Positions 33,134-43,306 of a DNA stretch of 64,000 nt are shown one piece after another. The stretch is from Humulus lupulus (taxonomy: Eukaryota > Streptophyta > Magnoliopsida > Rosales > Cannabaceae). Positions within the stretch are counted from its first letter, which is position 1; every line of letters starts with the position of its first letter. The notes beneath the pieces were generated by a model. The model was given only the letters and a program-made list of their open reading frames with translations, had not been told where the DNA came from and made no database searches. The stretch covers positions 191,306,214 through 191,370,213 of the forward strand of contig NC_084795.1 of the NCBI RefSeq assembly GCF_963169125.1, read 5' to 3'. A program made the position numbers and the translations under genes.

Positions 33134-33283
33134 AGAGATGAATGTGATCTTCACAAGTTTTGTGAAATTAAAGCCTTGAAGAAGTCAGGGGTGGAAAAAG
33201 CTTGGAAGATTCTTGAAAATGTGGCCAAACATATCCAACCCATTATGTGTAACCACAAATGGTGTGTCAAGCTTCTTTTTGAG
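33134..33283 (+). pseudogene. Captured exon of a WLM-domain (Wss1-like) metalloprotease gene
   Basis: A 150-nt open exon lies between GTATTCAG and GTCTGG (exactly 50 codons). It contains KFCEIKALKKSGVEKAWKIL, then NVAKHIQPIMCNHKWCVKLL. This is the start of the WLM domain of plant Wss1-type proteins, which are SUMO- and DNA-linked proteases that remove DNA-protein crosslinks. The zinc-binding HExxH part is not present in this exon. A second piece of the same gene follows at 33394. The fragment is in the plus orientation, like the CACTA-associated exon at 42090. It is a piece only and cannot encode an active protease. Confidence 0.7.
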
Positions 33284-33393
33284 GTCTGGTATATTGTTGC
33301 CTTTTTCTCTAGTAAGTTTTTTTGGAGCTTATTTTGGTAAAAAGTTGCATTTTTGTTATACCAATTTGCTTTTACTGTGTTTTATATACAAGT

Positions 33394-33441
33394 ATGAACA
33401 ACATCCCAAAAAATATGTCTCTTCTGGGTCTGAATGTAGGA
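33394..33441 (+). pseudogene. Second WLM-gene exon fragment
   Basis: NIPKNMSLLGLNVGGG can be read here, matching the segment that follows the first exon in WLM proteins (LLGLNVGGG). An AG acceptor precedes it (33391-33392). The phase does not join cleanly with the previous exon if that acceptor is used, so a one-base change or another acceptor is likely. Confidence 0.6.
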
Positions 33442-34399
33442 GGAGGTCTTCTACTAGTTTTCTTTATTGATTAAGATAATATATGATGTATTTTCTTAGC
33501 TATGCATATACATGAACTGTTCTAATAGGTTATAATAAATAAAGTAATCTACATTTGTTTTGATGAGTTTTTGCTGCTAAACCATCTAAGGGTTTCTCTT
33601 TTCTTCACTCCATCCCACTCTTGTTGAATTTGATTGTTGGCCTATTTAATCAAAGAGGTGTTCTCTGCATTTTCTTTTCTACTTGGCTATTATTAGTATT
33701 CATTGAAAGGCTTAGATGGGGATAAAATTGGTCTCAAGAGTCAAGATAGTCCATGGTGGTAAAGAAACTGTATATGAACCTATCATTTTTAATATCTATG
33801 TTAGTTCTCTGTTTCTCCCTTTTATGGAATTATTGTTTGTTTGGGATTGATCAAGCAAAGATTACAACTTGATGATGTAAAATATATTTTTTATTGGGTT
33901 TATGAAAGTTGATAGTTTCATAGCTTTTGATAATGTAGCTTTTGTTAGTTTCATGGCCTTTTATTTTGCATTTCATTACCCTCTGATAAAAGATAAGTTT
34001 ATTTATTTATTTTAGTTTCCCCTCTTTTGTTAGGAATTTTCCATTTTTTGAACTTTGAATAATCTTTTTCCTATTTGTAATACTAATGTATTTGGAGCTA
34101 TTACAGTTTTGGTGCTTGTAGTTAATTCTTAAAATAAATTAGCTATTAATGGTTCTGTTTTGAGTCTGAATTATGTGAGAGATAATAGTATTGATGTTGT
34201 TTTCTCTGTTCTTTGGACATTTTTTTATTATCAATTTTATTATGTATTAATTGGTGAACAAATATAATTGATTCTCTTGAACAATAAAAAATGTATTTAT
34301 AATCTATTTGTGTGTATTTATGTTATTAGTTATGTTCTGTTAGCGTTCATCTATGTTTTGCTATATTTTTATGTCAAATTTTTCTCTGTTTTTGACAGA

Positions 34400-34518
34400 A
34401 TTTTACAAGATGGTCTGTGAGGCAGATGAAACTGATCTAAATATACACGTATTGGCTGTCATGCTACCACATTATGATGGCTTGAGCTTGTAAAGAATGC
34501 TGCTTAACAGTTCATCAG
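34400..34518 (+). pseudogene. Exon-like fragment of unknown gene
   Basis: Between TTTTTGACAG and CAG|GTTATA. One frame reads FYKMVCEADETDLNIHVLAV and continues to a stop; another reads LELVKNAA near the end. The composition looks coding and frameshifted. I do not recognise the gene. Confidence 0.3.
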
Positions 34519-35639
34519 GTTATACTTCTGTTATTATTAGAGATTGTAAAGAAATAAGAGTTTGTTTATAGCATTGGATTTGACATGTGTCTTAGGATTT
34601 TAGTTGTTTTAGTTAGTAAACCTCGCACGTATTCTTTCAGTGTGTAAATATATGTAGGAAGGGATTCATTTGGTGCGGTTTGCATACATATTCAATTATA
34701 TTGAATTTGATAAGCCAGATCTTACATTAACCTTACTGAAAGTTTTATAATTGGTGGCCTTGAGTAGTGTTGGTTTCTTTAACTTTTATTGTGCTTGAAT
34801 GCATTTTCAATTGAAATCAGAAGTAATTAAGTAGCCATTGATTCTCATGGTCTTCTAAAGTAGCATCTTTCTGATTATAATGTAATGTTATGATCTGAGT
34901 CTTTTCTAGTTTCATGGAGAATACTATCATTTATTATTCATTTATAGAATGCTTTAGACAATAAATTTATTGATGTTGAAGAAATTGCTTGCTTTTGGGT
35001 GCATAATATAAATTACAAATGACTTAGACACTTAGCTATGCTTATTTCTTTCTGTTTTGCAGGTGCACCAGTGGCTGTGAGGTTTGATGGTGGCAGGGCT
35101 TGGAAAGGCGAGCTGTAGGCTCGATGGTACGTATCTCTTCTAAATCTCTCTCTCTCTCTCTTGTCTTCTGATTTTTTTTCCCTCATAGGAGCGACAGACT
35201 TTTCTAGTTTAATCAATGGCGGTCCCCTATTTTTTAGATTGCGACATTTAAATGATGAGTATTTCCTTCTGTTATGGTGTATTCAGTATTTCCATCTAAT
35301 TTCTGTTAATTTTGTTTGCTTGTAGGGTTTGCTTTTGTTTACAGCTTGCCTGCATCTACATTTTGATCTCTATTTCAGGCTCCTGTTAGTGGTATTTTTT
35401 ATGCTCTGCAACTAGTTTTGTTTTATGTTTTTATGCTCTACATTTTTTATGCTTTTTATGCTCTTCAAAAATTAGAGTAAGCTAATCTCAACAGTACGAC
35501 TGTCTTCACCTTTCTGTGTCCTCACTGTAAGGTTGTCCCAATGCTTCCCTTATCCATTCTGTGGAAAAGTTCTTTAATTTTCATATATAAGGCAATCCGT
35601 TTATGCGAGTATGTGATTTAGTAAAAGCAATGAACAAGC

Positions 35640-36059
35640 AAAGAACAAATGGAGAGATTGGATTTCTAGCAAAAACAATGGATTACTGTCACATATATAT
35701 ATTATGTTGTTAGCTGCTGTAGTGTACTGCATTTGGAGGAATTGAAATGGCTGTGTTTTTTATCATTGTTCTCGGTTTGCTTCTAGTTTAGCTGCTGAAG
35801 TTAAACTTTTATTGCATCATACGCTTATCAGTATTAGCAAAAAGAAACTTTCTGCCCAGGATAATCGTTTACTAGCTCAGTTCACTATGTAATTGTTTAG
35901 TGTTCTGCTCTGTTTTTCCCTGTATTGGTTTTTCTTTTAGCTTGCTGTAAGTTGTTTTTTGAAGCTTGCTGTTAGCCGTTGGTTGTTTGAGTTGGTTTAG
36001 TGTGTATCTTTGCTTGTTTGATTAATGAAGTTCATCCTTTCTTCTTGATAAAAAAAAAG
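35640..36059 (+). mobile_element. 5'-truncated LINE (L1-type) tail
   Basis: A decayed coding tail reads LLAAVVYCIWRN and then LAAEVKLLLHHTLISISKKK, ending near 35890, as at the end of plant L1 ORF2. A 3' UTR follows with TTGTTTGATTAATGAAGTTC and CTTCTTGATAAAAAAAAAG at 36059. The A-run marks the 3' end. The left boundary is not certain and I see no clear TSD. Right of the tail, sequence from inside the 3' UTR is repeated (GAGGCTTGCTGTTAGCCGTT at 36079, compare 35961). Confidence 0.55.
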
Positions 36060-36654
36060 TATTGTAGTTCATCCTTTTTTGAGGCTTGCTGTTAGCCGTT
36101 GGTTGTTTGTTGCCCTTACTTCTTTTTTTTACAAATGGAACATGGTCTCTTTCTCTCTCTCTAAATATATGTATATAAATATATCTATCTCATCATATAT
36201 CGTTTAAGATTCATCATCCTAGCCCTCGTCCTAACTCTTCATATGAGATTTTCTTTTATATATTTATTTTAGAGGTGACATTATTTTAGTGAAAGAATCC
36301 ACTTTTACTATGCTCTTTATATGTCTGATACAGACAACTCTCATGTTAGCTATGCTCATCTCAAAAATTGCTCGAATTGATTATCTAGTAGAATGGTGAG
36401 TTTTTTTTTCCCGTCTAGGTCTGTTATTGGTTTTCTTCTTGTAACTGTGATGTTTGTTGAAACTATGCTGTTTCAAAAAAATGCCTTCTTTCATAAAGAC
36501 TAAGATATATAATTTGCTATGTGCTCCTTTTTCTGTTTAGAGTTTTTATAGCTAATGTGCTACTATAGTATTTGGAAAGGAACCTATTTTGATTTCTTAC
36601 CTCACTTTTATAATAAAGTATTCTAAGTAATCTATGTATAAATATATATAACAG

Positions 36655-36800
36655 GCTGCTGGAGTTGAATTCCCACCTCGAGAAAAGAGCAGTGTACCAT
36701 TCTTTACTCCACCTCAGACCCAGCCAATAATTTCTCCTGTTACTGAATACAATGATGCTGCTATTGAGGCCTCTTTACAGTCTGATGCTTTAGGCCTTAG
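36655..36800 (+). pseudogene. Captured exon of a TOM1-like (VHS/GAT) gene
   Basis: A 146-nt open exon between TATAACAG and GTACTG. It encodes AAGVEFPPREKSSVPFFTPP, then QTQPIISPVTEYNDAAIEAS and LQSDALGL. The V-x-FPPR...FTPPQTQP motif is the linker between the VHS and GAT domains of TOM1-like (TOL) proteins, which sort ubiquitinated membrane cargo to endosomes in plants. Neither VHS nor GAT domain is present. The exon is bounded by canonical splice sites and free of stops. It is in the plus orientation. Confidence 0.8.
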
Positions 36801-37625
36801 GTACTGTCTCGATGACAACTGACTTTTGTTTGTCATAAACATTTATTCAAATTCTTAGTACTTATTAGGTTTTATTTTCTTATATTAAACACAAGATAGA
36901 TGCAAAATAAATTTCTAGCAAAGACTAGTTTTTTTCTTATTAATAAATTGGGATATGATTCTCCTTCCACCCATGTTTTCCTGGACATGTTCAATCACCA
37001 CCAAAGTGTTACCTCATTAAATTATCATATTTTTTTCTTAGTTATTTAAATTAAGGGTGAGGAAATACCATTATATCACTACCACATAAAAAGTTGACGA
37101 TTTTTTTATCTCAGTTGTAAACTTGAAAAACTTGGTTATGCATCCTGTGATCACTGCAAAATTTTTCCGTGCAATTAGCTTCCTATTCATTATCAAAGAA
37201 TTCATATTGTAGCACTTTTTTTAAATTTTCTTTATGAACATAGCTTAGCTATTAGACGAATTTATGTAATGGATAGTTTTATTGTGGGTCAAATTTATAT
37301 AATTCACGGCTCAAGTAAATGTCTGGGTGCATTGTACAAAAGACAAAAAGTTAACTTTTCATTCCCCTGATAGAAGTAAATGGCTGTTTCTATTTATTTC
37401 TTTCTCAATTTAGTTTTTCTGCTGCTTTTGCTGCCTCTTGTCGTTGTATTTAAGAGTTTTGTTGTTCTTTTTATTTTGTAAGCTCTAGTTTCCAAGGACT
37501 CTATAGCGGGTTTGGATAGTTTCTTGGTTGTAAGAGTTGTAATTTTTTTTAATGATGACTCCTAATTAAAGGTCGAATGATGTTGATAGTTTATTAATTG
37601 GTATGTAATTTTGCTTTCATTTTAG

Positions 37626-37680
37626 TGGCTTCATTGGATTTCAAATTGGAAGGAACTTTATTTGCAGCAGTTTGCAAGAG
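37626..37680 (+). pseudogene. Exon-like fragment of unknown gene
   Basis: Between TTTTAG and GTATGT, 55 nt open: WLHWISNWKELYLQQFAR. The splice sites are good. I do not recognise the gene. Confidence 0.35.
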
Positions 37681-38974
37681 GTATGTTCTCTTTTATTTTT
37701 GTTAAAATATTTTGCAAATGTTAGAGGAGTTTGAATATATTAGATATTCATCCATAGTGAAGTAGGTCCTGAGATTATTATTATTGTGTGTTGCGGTGAT
37801 AACGGAAGGTTGAGAACTTGTGTGTCTTAGTGAAGTAGGTTCTGAGAAATTTGTGTGCTGCGGCGAGATAAGGAAGAAAACTTGTGTGTTGTTTGAATAT
37901 TTTGAATTGATAATGATTGATGGTTGGTTAATAAATATGGCTGAAATGTTTTCTGATTTTCTGTTAGTTATTTGATGTATATCTAATAAACTTCAAAAAC
38001 TCACAGAAATTTGAAAGTAGAATCCAAACCCATGTGGGGAAATGTATTAGAATAATTATAAAAATAGCTTCTTGCAATTCAAAAACTTGGGTAATAAAAT
38101 GTAAAACATTTTTTAGTGCAAGGCCAGTACATAATTTTTTTTAGTTTGAATATATACATCAAAATCCAAATACAAAAGAAAGAGTAACATCCCATTAACA
38201 AAAGAACTATTTATGAGAAAAGGAAAAAAAAGAAAACTCAATTGGAATATGATACAGGTTCTAGGCAACATGTAATTAGTAATAACCCCAAAAAACTTAT
38301 ACTACTCCTCTCAAGATGTATTGTAACTCACATGATATAGACAACAAAATTCTGAAACCTCAATGAAAAACAGAATAACACCTTTAATATGCATATTTTT
38401 TAGGCAAACTTCCCCTTTTAACATTAGATAGATTTCTCCTCTTTACTCTACAAGAATGCTAGCCTTTATGGGGAGAAAACATTTGACGCTGTTGTTTTCA
38501 GTGAAAAGAAAGAAACAGTTGCTTTGCCACTTCATTGAACTTCCAATGGAAAAAACAATAATTTTAAACTTTTAAACATGAAAAATGCAGCAGCAAAGTG
38601 TGTCTTGACTTTGCTGTGCTGACACCAATTAGCTAACTTAGTAGTTACTAATTTGATCATTTCTGGCCAACAGAAATACATCAGAATATTCCTAAAGAAA
38701 AGAAAGAATAGAATATAAAATTGAGTTTACAAGAACCTGTGCATTCATGTCCAAGAGAAAAGTCACCCAGTAATGATTTTAACACTAACTTATTTTTACA
38801 CACCATTAAGACACAATGGTTCCAATATTTACATGTTATTAACTCTTATCGAAACCCCATGAGCACAGAAGATTAAAAAGTATCCCAAAAATCAGAATTT
38901 CCCTTAACTTTATGGGAAAAGTGGGGTAACAATGGCAAACTTAAAAACTATGTTGTTGTAGAACCTAAACTCAC

Positions 38975-39060
38975 CCTGGTTTAATAACCTGTAGCAATAT
39001 GGAAGCACAGCCACAAATGGATTGAGCTTGAGACGCTCCGAAAGCAGCTCAGATAGATAT
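38975..39060 (-). pseudogene. Captured exon of a STAR/KH-domain RNA-binding protein gene
   Basis: The minus strand has an 86-nt exon between GGTGTCAG and GTGAGT. It reads YLSELLSERLKLNPFVAVLP, then YCYRLLNQ. This is the N-terminal 'YLSELLxExxKLxPF...RLLNQE' block that precedes the KH domain in plant STAR-type (SPIN1/quaking-like) proteins. The exon ends after one base of the next codon, as needed for the expected Glu. No KH core is seen. Its orientation is opposite to the WLM and TOM1 pieces. Confidence 0.75.
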
Positions 39061-39743
39061 CTGACACCACAAAACAAAAACAAAAATAGAGTCAAGATCG
39101 AGCTTTATATACAAAAATCATCATAACTCATACGATTCCCAATTAAATTATGCAAAACAAACAAACATTAATACTATATCAAAAACAAATTTATTAAGAA
39201 TATAATATTTATATAACTAAATAGAAAGATTACAGAGATTCTGATAATAAATATATTTCTTCTATATAAAAAGTATACAAATAACTGAAGTTTTTTATTG
39301 TAGTTTTCCCCTGGTCAAGACAAGTCATTTTCACATGGTAGTTGAATGTTCTGTTTGTATCCCAGGAAACTAAACTTTTTATGGTATTCCAGTTCGTTTT
39401 TCCAATAAAATCTATGAAGAGAAGAGAATAAATGTTAGTGGACTAGTATCATGGAATTTGGTTTTGAGATTGTTACCTTTGGAGTAAGATAATGAATAAG
39501 TTGCATTTTCAGCCCCATTTCGTATGGACAGATAGGAGCTTTTCTTAGTAATATTATATTTCTGTCTTATCTCTCTCTCTATATACTCATCAATGGGTTC
39601 TTACTCCTCAAACTACTACTCATCGTAAAACAATTAATGGTGTGGCTCATTAGCTCAAACTTTAACTTGATCTTCAATACATGTGCATAACAAGTATTGA
39701 GTGCAAATGGATCAAAATGATTATGACTATAATCATCTCTGCT

Positions 39744-39748
39744 GATAG
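39744..39748. repeat. Target-site duplication of the 357-bp solo LTR, left copy (GATAG)
   Basis: GATAG precedes TGTTGTG at 39749 and follows CCTACA at 40106-40110. Confidence 0.9.
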
Positions 39749-40105
39749 TGTTGTGAATCCAATCAAATACAATTGATCAAATAACTTAAGAATAATCTTA
39801 TAGAAATTTTGACAGAGAAAATTAAAAAACAGAGGTGAGAAGAAGAAGAGAATTTGAATGAAATGGCCACTTTCTTTATTGCTGAATATCAATCCACATT
39901 ACAATCTTGAAACCCTTCTATATCAATTTGTTTACAAGATTACAGAGCTAATACAATGTAAATTGTCATTAAAAATAACCTGTACAATGTAATGTTTATT
40001 TATAGACAATTATACTTAACTAACATTACTAAGAAGAGTAAAACAGTTAAGTTGTTAGTGACTGAAATGAACAGGTCAGCATAGCTGACCGAACCAATTC
40101 CTACA
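39749..40105 (-). mobile_element. 357-bp solo LTR, copia-like, inside the CACTA
   Basis: On the minus strand it runs TGTAGGAATTGG to CACAACA. A TATA box (CTATAAATAAAC, about 39995-40007) comes first, then AATAAAGAAAG (a possible polyadenylation site) near 39870. The perfect GATAG duplication and the lack of internal sequence mark a solo LTR. The small size and CT-rich tail resemble copia LTRs. It inserted after the CACTA formed or moved. Confidence 0.85.
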
Positions 40106-40639
40106 GATAGTATTAGTAATTTTTAGAATAACCAGATACTGCAACATGTAGCAGCTTAAACTTTTCCTATATAGTAGTTCCTAGATGTTGCAATAGATCA
40201 TTTCAATTATCAAGTGTAATTGCTCTGATGCATGGGCATATGTTATTTGCAGTGCATATAAGTAGACTATTATGGATTTAATAAAAAGAAACCCATTATA
40301 ATTCATATACATCTTGACCACTACAGTTGCATCACACCTTATATAGTCATCTCCTAAAATACTAAAACCAAACTAAATCACACCTTTATAGTTCAGCAGA
40401 ATATTCATCCATAGAAGAGAATAATCTGAGAGTCAAAGTAGAGTCCAAGCCTCACTATATTTAGGCACAAAGGAAAGAAAGAGAAAAACTGATAGTCACA
40501 ATAGAATTAGAAATTTATATTAGAAAATAGAATCAAAATTATGATCCAGAAACATAAACACGAAGGAAACTGTCTGTCTATAACTGTGTACAAAAACCAT
40601 TATCCCTTCTAATAGTACAAAGACTAGAACCAATATATA

Positions 40640-40713
40640 AAATGGTTCTGAAGTGAACCGAGCATCTTGCTCTTTAAGAAACTTGTCTCCAAGCATCCGA
40701 GCAAGATTCAAGC
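40640..40713 (-). pseudogene. Captured PP2C gene fragment, exon C
   Basis: The minus strand after CTTCTTCAG reads LNLARMLGDKFLKEQDARFT and SEPF. The match to PP2C proteins ends near 40645, where the sequence becomes intron-like. The exon joins exon B (40793-40911) in phase, the split Gly codon being completed. Confidence 0.8.
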
Positions 40714-40792
40714 CTGAAGAAGAGGCAAAAATTGACTACTTTTTTATTTAAGATTATGGTAGTCCAAAAACAAAAAAATGAAGTTTAAGTAC

Positions 40793-40911
40793 CGCATAAT
40801 CGTGTTTCCCCATCTCTCAGTGGCTCTCCTCTTTCTTCCATTCTCAGTCTTTCAGTATGACTAACTACTCTATGGTCCTCAGTCATCTTAATCGGTTTCC
40901 CATTGGCACTG
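40793..40911 (-). pseudogene. Captured PP2C gene fragment, exon B
   Basis: A 119-nt exon between AATTGTAG and GTACTT on the minus strand. It encodes SANGKPIKMTEDHRVVSHTE, RLRMEERGEPLRDGETRLC. It is stop-free and joins exons A and C in phase through two split codons. The 'K-x-T-x-DH' and 'GETRL' segments are characteristic of plant type 2C protein phosphatases. Confidence 0.85.
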
Positions 40912-41268
40912 CTACAATTAAACATATTCAGTATAAATTATCATGCTGCTGGTATAAATTACAATGCAGGTACTTCTATAATTATATTTGGACCACATCT
41001 AATAAGTATTAAACAATAATAATTTTACAGAGATATATTTAAGGAATAAAAAAATAACATGATACGTGAAAGTAGTTACTTAACTGTATTAAAACATCAT
41101 AAGTTCATTGTCATGGTCATGTGTGCGTTAATGTGTTTCATCAATTGCTTAAGTTTATTCTGCCTGAGTTTGTGATTTATTTGAATTTCATTGCTGGTTG
41201 GGTTGGTTCATGATATTATAATTTTACAGAGATATATTTAAGGAAGACAAAAATAACATGATACGTAC

Positions 41269-41363
41269 TTCATAACACATGCTGAGTCCCCCACATTTGC
41301 ACATTGTGCAAAGAAATTTTCAGCACCATCAGTCCATACCAGAAGCACTGTTGCAGTACAACC
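41269..41363 (-). pseudogene. Captured PP2C gene fragment, exon A
   Basis: A 95-nt exon between TTACTCAG and GTACGT on the minus strand. It encodes GCTATVLLVWTDGAENFFAQ, then CANVGDSACVM. 'GCTA' and 'NVGDS' are core motifs of the PP2C fold, in which a Mg/Mn-dependent enzyme removes phosphate from Ser/Thr. Exons A, B and C are all open and in phase, about 96 codons in total. The N-terminal metal-binding DGH part and the C-terminal third are missing, so no active enzyme is expected. Confidence 0.85.
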
Positions 41364-42089
41364 CTGAGTAAAACTAGTTATATTAGCACAAACTATAGCA
41401 TTATCAACATTCATCACTACACAAAATTATCAAATAGATATCAAGTGGATATATGAATACACCATATATGTAATAATATATATTTATGTTTTTTTTATTT
41501 TCTGATTTTCCTGCTTGCTGTGCACATTTACAGGGGCGGTGACTTTCTTTTTAAATATAATTTGTACACACTAAAAAAAGACTTTCAAATAATAATAACA
41601 ATACTAAAACGTATACATACATATGTATATCCTGCTAACATTGTCTTATCTTCTTCTCTGTTTTTCAAATAATAATAATAATGCAATACAGTAGACAATT
41701 ATTAAAAAAATTAAATTAGAGTTGGGGTTGATTGTCTAAAAATTTGGATTTGTGAAATGTTTTATTCAATATCTATGTGTCTTTGAGTGAAGCCCAATTA
41801 GTTGTGTTTCTTTTGGTTTGTGTGAATGATGTTTATTTTTTCTTTATAGTGGCCATAGTTTAGGTATTTATTAAGCACTATTTAATATTTTATTAACTAA
41901 AAATACCCAACTATTGTTGAAGCCATGTGAGTGCCATGGCCATTTTAATCTCTTGGGGATAAATATTCCCCTGTATTGGTTCTGTTTATAGGCTTATTTT
42001 TTTATGTCGTGAATTTACTTATGATTTTGTGAGCACCAATAATTTTTGTTTTGTAGATTGTATGGTTAACGTCATCTCTTTCTTGGCAG

Positions 42090-42484
42090 GTACCTCTCTA
42101 TTATGATGGGATTGGGGGCATACGTTTGTCATTAAAACTTTCTGACTCTAGCCAAACACCTATAGAGGTATGGATTAGTTTGAGTTGTAGTATCAATTAT
42201 AGTTGCTATTTCACTAATATCTGCATTAAAATCAATGGCTCCAAATGCAAAATATTAGATTGGATTGAATCTGGAGAAATTGTTGCGGAAGGTTATTTTA
42301 TTTCAAGTGACCCAAAGGATGAGGTTCACCATGTTCCTCTTGGGCCTAGTGCTATGAAAGTGGGGATAGATCTTGTGAGAAATAATGATGCATTTCTGTG
42401 GAGGCCTTCAACATTTATGTCTACTATAGAAGATGCAATAGGTAGTATAATTGCATGGCCAGCTGATAAAGTTATAATTAGGTA
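42090..42484 (+). CDS. CACTA-associated C-terminal exon (DUF8039-like)
   Basis: After the acceptor TTCTTGGCAG at 42090 the frame is open to TAA/TAG at about 42484. It encodes VPLYYDGIGGIRLSLKLSDS and later KCKILDWIESGEIVAEGYFI, SSDPKDEVHHVPLGPSAMKV, NDAFLWRPSTFMSTIEDAIG and IIAWPADKVII. The pattern 'C-K-LLD...GxIVAEG...DP...VHHVPLGP...LWRP...AxGxxxAWP' is the small domain found at the end of many plant CACTA/En-Spm accessory proteins (I believe DUF8039). The function is unknown. It lies about 0.8 kb from the right end, where such genes usually end. The end of this exon is also found, damaged, in the second CACTA (about 59330-59360). Upstream exons were not resolved. Confidence 0.6.
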
Positions 42485-43292
42485 ATTAACTTTCTTTATG
42501 TATTCTTTTAGTTTACTATAACTTTAAGTTGAAGCATTAATTATTTATATTTTGTTATAGCTAAGCAAATGGACTCACAACAAAGACAAGTGCACAAAGG
42601 ATGATGAATTGAAGGATGGAGCAAGTTTCGTTTACTTTTGTGTATCTTGTAATGTTTCTATTTTTCATTTTTGAAGTAAAAATTGTTCAAGATTATCAAA
42701 CTTTATTATGTTATGCTTTCAAACTTAAGTTAGAACTAAGATCTCATGAAGTAGACACATTCATGGTTTGAATTAGTTATTGTTTAATGTAATACTTATG
42801 GTTTATCAATCTATTGAGAATTACATTTTATGATTAATTTTGAATTTTTTTTTATCAAAATACAATAATGAAAATCTTTTAATTAAAAAAAAAACCATAT
42901 AAGTATACTTATCAAAATAAAATTTAAAATTTTATTACTATATATTATGATTTAAAAACATATTATAAGCGTAAAAAATCGTTATGGTTTATATAATGTA
43001 ACAAACTAAAAATGTTATCAAAATAATCAAATGTAACAGTTGAAAAGTGTTATGAAAATAGTATAAGATTAAACTTCAAATTTATAACCAAAAACTCTAT
43101 CTAAATGTTATTATTTGAATATTATAGCACCTAAAAATGTGTTATTGAATAGTTTAAGATAACACCGAACATAACATTCAAATACTGTTATAGAAAACAC
43201 TGGACTTTTAAGAACAGGGGCTGTGTTAGAATTTTCAGAAGTGTTATCAATAGTCCCGGTTAGCAGTTTTTAAGTGTTATGAATACTGTTTT

Positions 43293-43303
43293 TTCTTGTA
43301 GTG
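43293..43303 (-). repeat. CACTA right terminal inverted repeat
   Basis: TTCTTGTAGTG, the inverse of 30463-30473. The adjacent 300 bp carry many ATAACA / TGTTAT motifs in both directions, possible subterminal transposase-binding repeats. Confidence 0.9.
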
Positions 43304-43306
43304 CCT

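Larger units (their letters stand above)
30463..43303 (+). mobile_element. CACTA transposon carrying captured host gene fragments (Pack-CACTA-like)
   Basis: 12,841 bp from CACTACAAGAA to TTCTTGTAGTG, flanked by CCT on both sides (30460-30462 and 43304-43306). These are the ends and 3-bp TSD of the CACTA (En/Spm) superfamily. It lies in the Tekay integrase. Inside are exon-sized pieces of at least four host genes on both strands, one exon with a CACTA-associated conserved domain, a LINE tail and a solo LTR. I see no DDE transposase (TNPD-like) ORF, so it is likely non-autonomous. The two ends match only over about 11 bp. The right 300 bp closely match the second CACTA end at 58448. Confidence 0.92.

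Noticed and set aside
39674..39892. A 72-codon minus-strand ORF
   Set aside because: It overlaps the edge of the 357-bp solo LTR and is hydrophobic low-complexity sequence.
42900..43300. Miniature transposon at the right end of the CACTA
   Set aside because: The ATAACA-rich block is shared with the second CACTA end and is part of the subterminal region.
30463..43303. Normal host gene locus between two transposons
   Set aside because: Both ends are exact CACTA termini with a CCT duplication, and the interrupted Tekay integrase rejoins in frame when the segment is removed.
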